Positions 8,629-16,367 of a stretch of DNA of 25,426 nt are shown here, in pieces. The notes below the pieces were generated by a model, which was not told where the DNA came from, made no database searches, and was given only the letters and a program-made list of their open reading frames with translations. How positions within the stretch are numbered: the first letter of the stretch is position 1; the number at the start of each line of letters is the position of its first letter. Source of the DNA: JAEULH01 sp034382075. Lineage in GTDB: Bacteria > Pseudomonadota > Alphaproteobacteria > Rhodospirillales > Defluviicoccaceae. The stretch lies in assembly GCA_034382075.1 (NCBI GenBank), contig JAXMOZ010000051.1, positions 1 to 25,426 on the forward strand, given 5' to 3'. A program made the translations under genes and the position numbers.

Positions 8629-9819
8629 ATGATCGGCGGTTCGGTGCTGTGCGCGTTGCTGGTGCGGCTGGGGGCGCTTGTCGTGCTCGTCGCGACCGTT
8701 GCGGCGTCGGCGGCTTCGGCCGAGCCCTTGCGCGAGGTTCGCATCGGCTACCTGGCCCAGGAAAAGGCGCTGCCGCCGGGCCTGTCGGTGCTGGAACCGC
8801 CGCCCGAGGATGCCGGACTGCAAGGCGCCCGTCTCGCCATCGCCGACAACAACACCACCGGCCGGTTCACCGGCCACACCTTCACCCTCGCCGAGACCGT
8901 GCTGCCGGAGGAGGGGGACGTCGCCGCCGCCTTCGCCTCCTTGAGCGTCTCCTTTGTCGTCTCGGCGCTGGACGGCGAGGGCCTCGACCGGCTCCTCGCC
9001 GCCGCTCAGGGGGGCGAGGTGCTGATCGTCAACGCCGGCGCCGCCGACGACCGCTTCCGCGGCCGCGACTGCCGGCGAACCCTGCTCCACACCCTGCCGA
9101 GCCGGGCGATGCTGGCGGACGCCCTCGGCCAGTACCTGGTGCGCAAGACCTGGACCCGCTGGTTCCTGGTCACCGGCCCCGGCGCGGGTGACGCGCCTTA
9201 CGCCGAGGCGCTTCGCCGGGCCGCCCGCCGCTTCGGCGCCCGAATCGTGGCCGAGAAAACCTGGTCCGAGCAGCTCGACATCCGCCGCACCGCCGAGGCC
9301 GAGGTTCCCGTGTTCACCCAGGTGGCCGATCATGACGTCCTGATCGTCGCCGACGAGATCGGGCTGTTTGGCGAGTATCTGCCGTACCGCACCTGGCTGC
9401 CGCGGCCCGTGGCGGGAAGTCAGGGGCTGGTGCCGGTCGCCTGGGACAAGAGCCTCGAGCAGTGGGGCGCGCGGCAACTGCAGGCGCGCTTCCAGCGCCA
9501 GGCCGGGCGGGCGATGACCGCCGCCGACTACGCCGCCTGGGCCGCCGTCCGCTCCATCGGCGAGGCTTCGATCCGCTCGCCGTCGCCGGCCTTCGCCGCC
9601 GTCGTCGGCTACATTCTCGGCGACGCCTTCGAGTTCGCCGGGTTCAAGGGGCTGTCGCTGTCGTTCAGGCCGTGGGACGGGCAGCTCCGCCAGCCGATCC
9701 CGCTGGTCACCGCCCGCGCCGTCGTCTCGATGTCGCCGCAGGAGGGGTTCCTTCACCCGCGGACGGCGTTGGACACCCTCGGCCACGATCGTCCGGAAAG
9801 CGAGTGCCGCCATGACTAG
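8629..9819 (+). CDS. PQQ-dehydrogenase-system ABC substrate-binding protein
   Basis: This 396-residue exported protein of the branched-chain amino acid-type binding fold belongs to the group found with PQQ-dependent alcohol dehydrogenases. A signal peptide covers about residues 1-31 (ALLVRLGALVVLVATVAASAASA). The mature start LREVRIGYLAQEKALPPG and the LQGARLAIADNNTTGRFTGH segment are typical of this group. The ligand is unknown. The ATG at 8629 has a GGAAGG ribosome site, and upstream in-frame codons would place the signal peptide internally. Its stop overlaps the ATG of the beta-propeller gene by 8 bases. Together with the next three genes it forms the conserved module of binding protein, propeller, ATPase and permease. 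Confidence 0.9.
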   Translation: MIGGSVLCALLVRLGALVVLVATVAASAASAEPLREVRIGYLAQEKALPPGLSVLEPPPEDAGLQGARLAIADNNTTGRFTGHTFTLAETVLPEEGDVAAAFASLSVSFVVSALDGEGLDRLLAAAQGGEVLIVNAGAADDRFRGRDCRRTLLHTLPSRAMLADALGQYLVRKTWTRWFLVTGPGAGDAPYAEALRRAARRFGARIVAEKTWSEQLDIRRTAEAEVPVFTQVADHDVLIVADEIGLFGEYLPYRTWLPRPVAGSQGLVPVAWDKSLEQWGARQLQARFQRQAGRAMTAADYAAWAAVRSIGEASIRSPSPAFAAVVGYILGDAFEFAGFKGLSLSFRPWDGQLRQPIPLVTARAVVSMSPQEGFLHPRTALDTLGHDRPESECRHD

Positions 9820-10777
9820 ACTGACCAAAGCCCTGGCCGTCCTCCTTCTGGCCGGTGCACCGGTGGCGCACGCCGAGACGATCATCGTCTCCAACGAACG
9901 CGACAACACGCTCTCGGTCATCGACGGCGGCAGCCTGGCGGTGACCCAGACCGTTCCGGTCGGCCGCCGGCCGCGTGGGATCACCCTGAACGCGGACGGA
10001 TCCAGGCTCTACGTCTGCGCCAGCGACGACGACCGGATCGAGATCTACGACACGGCCTCGATGGCGAAGGTGGGCGAGATTCCCTCGGGCCTCGACCCGG
10101 AGCAGTTCGTCCTCCACCCCGACGACCGCCAGCTCTACATCGCCAACGAGAACGACGACGTGGTCACCGTCGTCGACACCTCCTTCCGCCATGTCATCGG
10201 CCAGATCGACGTGGGCGTGGAGCCGGAGGGGATGGCGGTGAGCCCGGACGGCCGGATCGTGATCAACACCTCCGAAACGACCAACATGGTCCACTGGATC
10301 GACACCGCGAGCCTCACCCTGATCGACAACACCCTGGTCGATCAGCGGCCGCGAGACGGCGTCTTCACCCATGACGGCAAGAGCCTGTGGGTTTCCTCCG
10401 AGATCGGCGGCACCGTCGCCGTCATCGACGTGAACAGCCGCGAGGTCGCGCGGACCATCTCCTTTCGCATCGGCGGCATCTCCGCCGACCGCATCCAGCC
10501 GGTGGGCATCGAGCTCACCCAGGACGGCCGCTACGCCTTCGTCGCCTTAGGTCCCGCCAACCACGTCGCGGTCGTCGACGCCCGCAGCTACGGGGTGGTC
10601 GGCTATCTGCTGGTCGGCCGGCGGGTCTGGCACCTGGCGCTGAACTCCGACGAGACCCGGCTCTATACGACCAACGGGGTCAGCGGCGACGTCACCGTGA
10701 TCGACGTGGCCAGGCTCGAGCCGATCAAGTCGGTTCGCGTCGGGCGCTATCCATGGGGCGTCGTGGTAAAACCCTAA
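9812..10777 (+). CDS. PQQ-associated YVTN beta-propeller protein
   Basis: This 321-residue periplasmic protein has a signal peptide (residues 1-21, ending APVAHA) and then repeated blades of about 40 residues in the YVTN style: TIIVSNERDNTLSVIDGG, SRLYVCASDDDRIEIYD, RQLYIANENDDVVTVVD, KSLWVSSEIGGTVAVID, TRLYTTNGVSGDVTVID. It lacks the tryptophan-docking motifs of quinoprotein dehydrogenases, so it is not itself expected to bind PQQ. The family occurs in the ABC module beside PQQ alcohol dehydrogenases, and its function is not established. It starts within the last codons of the binding-protein gene and ends 4 bases before the ATPase gene, so the four genes are surely co-transcribed. Confidence 0.92.
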   Translation: MTRLTKALAVLLLAGAPVAHAETIIVSNERDNTLSVIDGGSLAVTQTVPVGRRPRGITLNADGSRLYVCASDDDRIEIYDTASMAKVGEIPSGLDPEQFVLHPDDRQLYIANENDDVVTVVDTSFRHVIGQIDVGVEPEGMAVSPDGRIVINTSETTNMVHWIDTASLTLIDNTLVDQRPRDGVFTHDGKSLWVSSEIGGTVAVIDVNSREVARTISFRIGGISADRIQPVGIELTQDGRYAFVALGPANHVAVVDARSYGVVGYLLVGRRVWHLALNSDETRLYTTNGVSGDVTVIDVARLEPIKSVRVGRYPWGVVVKP

Positions 10778-10781
10778 AGGA

Positions 10782-11542
<761 letters not shown>

Positions 11543-11546
<4 letters not shown>

Positions 11547-12355
11547 GGGCGAGCGGCTGGCTCGTCTGCCTCTGGGGCATCCTGATCCGCGAGGTGCTGC
11601 GCTTCGTCCATCAGCGCGAGCGCTTCTTCGCCGCCCTGGTCCGGCCGCTGGTCTGGCTGCTGGTGTTCGCCGCCGGCTTTCGCGCCGCCTTGGGCATTGC
11701 CATCACCCCGCCCTACCAGACCTACATCACCTACGAGGTTTACATCGTTCCCGGCCTGATCGGGATGATCCAGCTGTTCAACGGCATGCAGAGCTCGCTG
11801 TCGATGGTCTACGACCGCGAGATGGGCAGTATGAAGATCCTGCTGATGACGCCGCTGCCGCGCTGGTACCTGCTCACCTGCAAGCTGCTTGCGGGCACCG
11901 GCGTCTCGCTGATCCAGGTCTATGCCTTCCTTGCGATCGCCTGGGCCTTCGACATCCGCTTCTCCGCCGTGGGCTACGTCGCCGTACTGCCGGCGCTGAT
12001 CGTCTGCGGCTTGATGCTGGGAGCCATCGGCCTGCTGCTCTCCTCGCTGATCCGCCAGCTGGAGAACTTCGCCGGGGTGATGAACTTCGTCATCTTCCCG
12101 ATGTTCTTCCTCTCCAGTGCGCTCTATCCGCTGTGGAAGCTGGAGGAGGCGAGCCGGGTCTTGCCGCAGGTCGCCCGGCTCAACCCGTTCACCCACGCCG
12201 TCGAGCTGATCCGCTTCGCCCTCTATGGCCAGCTCAACGGCCCGGCGCTGGCGATTACCCTGGCGGCTCTGGCGGCGTTTCTTTCGCTCGCAATCCTCGG
12301 CTACAGCCCGGCCAAGGGGCTGATGCGCCGGCGCGCCGGCGGCGAGGGAAGTTGA
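11543..12355 (+). CDS. ABC-2 type permease (PedC-like)
   Basis: This 270-residue inner-membrane subunit has about six hydrophobic helices and belongs to the ABC-2 exporter family. Recognisable parts are the N-terminal amphipathic helix (REVLRFVHQRERFF), the NGMQSSLSMVYDREMGSMKILLMTPLPRW loop typical of the family, written here in part as DREMGSMKILLMTPLP, and the C-terminal LNPFTHAVELIRFALYG. The start is GTG at 11543 and overlaps the ATPase stop as GTGA. Related permeases in Pseudomonas ped clusters are proposed to export alcohols or their products. The true cargo is not known. Confidence 0.92.
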
Positions 12356-12392
12356 GCGATCGAGCAGGTGCTGCGCTTCATCTAAAGGCGGC

Positions 12393-12493
12393 CGTCATTC
12401 CGAGGAGGCGTAGCCGACGCGGCAATCCAGTTCCTAAGAGTATCCAGTCCCTTCAATACTGGATCGCCACGCCGCTTCGCGGCTCGCGATGAC
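12393..12493. repeat. Interspersed inverted repeat element, second family
   Basis: The outer parts mirror each other. GTCATTCCGAGG...AATCCAG (12393-12430) faces CTGGATCG...GCGATGAC (12459-12493), with an inner GGAT/ATCC core. It has the same GTCAT/ATGAC outer ends as the hairpin family elsewhere but a different arm sequence. It lies after the permease stop. Confidence 0.6.
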
Positions 12494-12549
12494 GATATGT
12501 TTGTCGAAGCACAAGTTCATTCACACCCTTCATAGGCCGTCATTTGCGC

Positions 12550-12708
12550 GCCCTCACCCCGACCCTCTCCCGCTTGCGCCTTCGGCACGCGGGAGAGGGA
12601 GCCGCGCGTCGAGACCACGACCTACTTCCCCTCGTCCACGAAGTGGGAGAGGGGCGCTTCGCGAAGTGAGGCGCACCCGCGAGCCTCGCGTAGCGGGACG
12701 GTGAGGGC
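12550..12708. repeat. Nested inverted repeat between convergent genes
   Basis: A perfect 9-base outer inverted repeat (GCCCTCACC at 12550-12558 with GGTGAGGGC at 12700-12708) encloses an 11-bp perfect stem CCCTCTCCCGC/GCGGGAGAGGG (12563-12573 with 12589-12599, 15-base loop). A second GTGGGAGAGGGGCGCTTCG copy follows at about 12641. Lying between the ABC operon and the bc1 operon, which face each other, it may end both transcripts. Confidence 0.65.
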
Positions 12709-12739
12709 AAAACTGGGCCGCGTGCTGTTGCGCCCGCGG

Positions 12740-13594
12740 TTACGTCTGTGTCGGTTCGGGGTCCGCCGGCCTCGCCGGCTCTGGCGCGGGTTTCTTCTCG
12801 TGGAGGTGCGCCCAGACCTCGCGCTTGAGCGCGATCAGCATCATCGTCAGCAGGAACAGGAACACGACCACCCGCGAGCCGATGCTGTGGCGGATCTCGC
12901 GGTGCGGGTCGGCCGCCCAGGCGAGGAACTCGGTGACGTCGCGGGCCATCTGGTCGGTGGTTGCCGGCGTGCCGTCGTCGAACTCGACCAGGTCGTCTTC
13001 CAGCACCGCCTCCATCCCGGTCTGCTGCCCCGGCGCGAAGCGGTTGAAGTGCATGCCCGGGTTGAGCTCGAAGCCGGCCGGAGCCTCGCCATAGCCGATG
13101 AGGAAGGCGTAGAGGTAGTCGATGCCGTCGCGCCTCGCCTTGGTGATCAAGGACAGGTCTGGCGGATACATGCCGTTGTTGGCGTGTTGCGCCGCCTCCT
13201 TGTTGGGGAAGCGGGAGACGATCCGGTCCGACGGCCGCGCCGGCCGGCGGAACATCTTGCCCTCCTCGTTGGGGCCGTCCTCGACCTTGAACTGCGTCGC
13301 CAGCGCCTTGATGTCCTCCGGCGTGAAGCCGACGCCGAGCGCGGTGAGGTCACGGTAGGCGACGTGGCGGAGCGAGTGGCAACCGGCGCAGGTGTCCATG
13401 TAGACGAGGAAGCCGCGGCGCAGGCTGGGCTCGTCGTATTGGCCGAGGATGCCGGCGAACGACCAGAGCGGGCTCGGCAGCTCCGGGCGGGCGCCGCCGT
13501 CGGCGCGACTCGGCGACGCGCCCAGCAGGGGCAGGCCCGCAAGGGTGAGGACGGTCAGGACGCGGCCGATGGGGATCATGCCGATGGTCATCAT
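12740..13594 (-). CDS. petC: Cytochrome c1 of the bc1 complex
   Basis: This 284-residue membrane-anchored cytochrome takes electrons from the Rieske protein and gives them to soluble cytochrome c. A signal peptide (about 1-31) precedes the family start SPLWSFAGILGQYDEPSLRRGF. Haem is attached at Cys69-Ala-Gly-Cys72-His73. The probable axial methionine is Met194 in PGQQTGMEAVL, where the usual PPL after the methionine is replaced. A C-terminal helix (about 241-257, VVVFLFLLTMMLIAL) anchors it. The ATG at 13594 overlaps the cytochrome b stop as ATGA, and a second ATG follows immediately. It is the last gene of the operon, and the Pro/Glu-rich tail is probably unstructured. Confidence 0.95.
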   Translation of the reverse strand: MMTIGMIPIGRVLTVLTLAGLPLLGASPSRADGGARPELPSPLWSFAGILGQYDEPSLRRGFLVYMDTCAGCHSLRHVAYRDLTALGVGFTPEDIKALATQFKVEDGPNEEGKMFRRPARPSDRIVSRFPNKEAAQHANNGMYPPDLSLITKARRDGIDYLYAFLIGYGEAPAGFELNPGMHFNRFAPGQQTGMEAVLEDDLVEFDDGTPATTDQMARDVTEFLAWAADPHREIRHSIGSRVVVFLFLLTMMLIALKREVWAHLHEKKPAPEPARPADPEPTQT

Positions 13595-14874
13595 GACGTG
13601 GCCTCGCCGCGAAGCGCCGGCGCCAGGCCCAGGCGGCCCTTGGCCGCAGGCTCGATCACCGGCCGGCTGATGGAGTAGGGGAGCGGCCGCGGCCGCTCGA
13701 TGAAGCCCACGAGCGGCAACAGCACGAGGAAATGCAGGAAGTAGTAGGCGGTCGCCGCCCGGCTGATGGTGAGGTAGATCCCCTCCGGGAGCTGCTTGCC
13801 GCACCAGCCCAGCACCAGGCAGGTGACGACCAGCACCCAGAACAGGACGCGGTAGACCGGGCGGAAGCGGGCGCTCCTCACCTTGGAGGTGTCGAGCCAG
13901 GGGACCAGGAACCAGACCAGCGTCGCCCCGAACATCGCGATCACGCCGGCGAGCTTGGCCGGGATCGGGCCGATGTCCGGCACCGCGCGGAGGATGGCGT
14001 AGTAGGGGAGGAAGTACCACTCCGGGACGATGTGCTCGGGGGTGACCAGCGGGTCGGCGGGGATGAAGTTGTCGGGCTCGCTCAGTACGTCGGGGTAGAA
14101 GAACACCAGCACGGCGAAGACGAAGGCGAAGGCGGAGAGCCCGACCAGATCCTTCACCGTGTAATAGGGATGGAACGGGATCGCGTCCTGCGGCCCCTTC
14201 ATGTCGATCCCCAGGGGATTGCTGGACTTGGTCGTGTGCAGCGCGATCAGGTGGGCCCCGACGATGGCGACGATCACGAACGGCAGCAGGTAATGCAGGG
14301 CGAAGAAGCGGTTGAGCGTCGGGTTGTCGACGGCATAGCCGCCCCATAGCCAGGTGGTGATGCTCTCGCCGATGCCGGGGACCGCGGTGAACAGGTTGGT
14401 GATCACGGTGGCGGCCCAAAAGCTCATCTGCCCCCAGACCAGCACATAGCCCATGAAGGCGGTCGCCATCATCACGAAGAAGATCAGGCAGCCGGTGAGC
14501 CAGGTGAGTTCGCGCGGACTCTTGTAGGAGCCGTAGTAGAAGCCGCGGAAGATGTGGATGTAGACGCAGGCGAAGAACAGCGACGAGCCGGTTTGATGGA
14601 CGTAGCGCATCAGCCAGCCGTAGTTCACGTCGCGCATGATCCGCTCGACGCTGTCGAAGGCGTCGGCGACGTTCGGCTGATACTGCATGGCGAGGAAGAT
14701 GCCGCTGAAGGTCATCACCAGCAGGATCACCCCGGCGATGGAGCCGAAGTTCCACCAGTAGTTCAGGTTCGCCGGCATCGGATAGTCGTAGAGCTGGTGC
14801 TGCGCGGCAGTGAAGATCGGGAAACGGGCGTCGATCCAGCGGATCAGGCCGTGGTCCCAGCGGCGCGTGGCCAT
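13591..14874 (-). CDS. petB: Cytochrome b of the bc1 complex
   Basis: This 427-residue integral membrane subunit carries both b haems and the quinol oxidation and quinone reduction sites. Haem ligands are His93 and His107 in one helix and His194 and His208 in another, each pair spaced 13 residues apart as in mitochondrial-type cytochrome b. The quinol-site motif PEWY is at 284-287. The length shows a fused full-length protein with eight helices, not the split b6/subunit IV form. The ATG at 14874 has a GAGGAGG site and lies 10 bases after the Rieske stop. It overlaps the cytochrome c1 start by 4 bases. Confidence 0.97.
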   Translation of the reverse strand: MATRRWDHGLIRWIDARFPIFTAAQHQLYDYPMPANLNYWWNFGSIAGVILLVMTFSGIFLAMQYQPNVADAFDSVERIMRDVNYGWLMRYVHQTGSSLFFACVYIHIFRGFYYGSYKSPRELTWLTGCLIFFVMMATAFMGYVLVWGQMSFWAATVITNLFTAVPGIGESITTWLWGGYAVDNPTLNRFFALHYLLPFVIVAIVGAHLIALHTTKSSNPLGIDMKGPQDAIPFHPYYTVKDLVGLSAFAFVFAVLVFFYPDVLSEPDNFIPADPLVTPEHIVPEWYFLPYYAILRAVPDIGPIPAKLAGVIAMFGATLVWFLVPWLDTSKVRSARFRPVYRVLFWVLVVTCLVLGWCGKQLPEGIYLTISRAATAYYFLHFLVLLPLVGFIERPRPLPYSISRPVIEPAAKGRLGLAPALRGEATS

Positions 14875-14884
14875 GCTCGCCTCC

Positions 14885-15541
14885 TCAGCCTATGCGGATG
14901 CGGTGGTCGTCGAGGAAGGCGTAGTCGGGGATCTCCAGGTTGTTCGGCGCCGGGCCTTTGCGGATCCGCCCCGAGGTGTCGAAGTGGGAGCCGTGGCAGG
15001 GGCAGAACCAGCCCTGGTACTCGCCGCGGGGGTCGGTCGGCCGCTGGCCGCGCGGCACGCAGCCGAGGTGATTGCAGACGCCGACGACCACCAGCCACTG
15101 GGGCTTGGGCGCTCGCTCGGCGTCGCTGGCCGGATCGGGGAGATTGGCGCCGTCGCCGGCCTTGGCGGCGGCGATCTCCGCCTCCGTGCGGTGGCGGATG
15201 AAGATCGGCTTGCCGCGCCAGACGACGGTGACGCTCTGTCCCTCCTCGATGGGGGCAAGGTCGACGTCGGTCGCGGCCAGCGCCTGCACGTCGGCCGCCG
15301 GGTTGAGGCTGTCGATGAACGGCCAGACGAAGAAGTTCAGCCCGGCGAACCCGGTGGCGACGCTGGAGAGGAACAGGAACTGCCTCCGGCCCCAGCTGGG
15401 ATCCACCGGCCCGAGATCCGCCATGTAGCGGGTCTCCAGCAATTCCTGGCCACGGGCGATCTCGGCGTCCTTGCCGTGCCGCTGGGGGGCGTGCCGGCGC
15501 TCGGGCGCAGGGTCCGGCGGCCGTTTGTCTGCCGTATCCAT
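14885..15541 (-). CDS. petA: Rieske iron-sulfur protein of the bc1 complex
   Basis: This 218-residue subunit transfers one electron from quinol to cytochrome c1. The 2Fe-2S ligands are in CNHLGC (Cys156, His158, with the disulfide partner Cys161) and CPCHGSH (Cys180, His183, with Cys182). The first box has Asn where Thr is usual. A twin-arginine motif with helix (GRRQFLFLSSVATGFAG, about 51-67) directs Tat insertion. The 50 or so residues before it are longer than usual and charged. The ATG at 15541 has GGGAGG upstream, while the ATG at residue 40 would give a more typical length. It is the first gene of the petABC operon. Confidence 0.95.
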   Translation of the reverse strand: MDTADKRPPDPAPERRHAPQRHGKDAEIARGQELLETRYMADLGPVDPSWGRRQFLFLSSVATGFAGLNFFVWPFIDSLNPAADVQALAATDVDLAPIEEGQSVTVVWRGKPIFIRHRTEAEIAAAKAGDGANLPDPASDAERAPKPQWLVVVGVCNHLGCVPRGQRPTDPRGEYQGWFCPCHGSHFDTSGRIRKGPAPNNLEIPDYAFLDDHRIRIG

Positions 15542-15690
15542 GACGAGCCTCCCTGGATGAGGTTTTCACGGCTGGCCGGGGCATGAACCGCCGTTGCCTG
15601 CCGCCTGCCGCCTTTTTCCGTGGTCGGCTTGGGTGAACGCTAACAGTGGCGCTTTCTCCGCCGCAATTCGCTCAAGGTCGCACGAACAAA

Positions 15691-15766
15691 GAACGAACGT
15701 CACCCGCAGGGACGCCGGGCAGGGATGTTCCTGTTCCGTTCGTTCGACCTAGTGGCAATTGCCGCT
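15691..15766. promoter_or_regulatory. Inverted repeats in divergent petA / cytochrome c gap
   Basis: The 326-base gap between the divergent operons contains GAACGAACG (15691-15699) facing CGTTCGTTC (15737-15745), 37 bases apart. Extra pairing comes from GGTCG (15677-15681 region) with CGACC. There is also a near-perfect palindrome AGTGGCAATTGCCGCT (15751-15766). They are candidate operators for control of either operon. No clear promoter boxes were identified. Confidence 0.4.
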
Positions 15767-15867
15767 GGTCGTTCAGCGGCGTTAGCCTTTTCGGCGAACT
15801 GGGAAGCAAGACCCCGCAATAAACACGGCCGCCGTCGCCAGGCCGGCCGGAACGGGAGGCGGAACGA

Positions 15868-16305
15868 ATGCGCAAGCCGATCTCATGCCTGCTCGCGGCC
15901 GTGGCTGCCGCCGGCTTCATCGTCGGCGCCGGCAGCTTTTCCACGGCGGTCTTCGGCCACGGCGACGTCCAGCCGCAGCCGGTCGAGACCGCGGGGCTGC
16001 CGCCGCTCGGCGACGAGTGGCTGTTGGAGAACCCCTACCGCGGCAACGAGCTCGCCATTCGCATCGGCGAGCACGGCTACACCCAGAACTGCGCCCGCTG
16101 CCACGGGATCGACGGCGTCTCCGGCGGCCTTGCCCCCGACCTGCGGCTGATGGATCCCGGCACCGAAGGCGACGAGTGGTACATCTCGCGGACCCGCGAC
16201 GGCTACGCCCAGAACGGCGTGACCAAGATGCCGGCCTACCACGGCATCCTCAACCAGGAGGCCATGTGGGCCATCCGCTCCTGGATCGACACCAAGCAGC
16301 AATAA
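15868..16305 (+). CDS. pedF: PedF-like cytochrome c550 of PQQ alcohol oxidation
   Basis: This 145-residue periplasmic cytochrome is likely the direct electron acceptor of the dehydrogenase encoded next to it. The signal peptide covers about residues 1-30 (LLAAVAAAGFIVGAGSFSTAVFG). Haem attachment is CARCH (about residues 75-79) and the likely axial methionine is in TKMPAYHG. The pre-haem segment LPPLGDEWLLENPYRGNE and the compact C-terminus (QEAMWAIRSWI) are typical of the PedF group. The ATG at 15868 has GGGAGG about 9 bases upstream. It lies 62 bases before the dehydrogenase on the same strand. Confidence 0.88.
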   Translation: MRKPISCLLAAVAAAGFIVGAGSFSTAVFGHGDVQPQPVETAGLPPLGDEWLLENPYRGNELAIRIGEHGYTQNCARCHGIDGVSGGLAPDLRLMDPGTEGDEWYISRTRDGYAQNGVTKMPAYHGILNQEAMWAIRSWIDTKQQ

Positions 16306-16367
16306 CAACGCGCCGGCCGGCGGCAACGCCCGCCGATGCCGGCTCTAGGGAGGAAAGGCTAAGGGCG

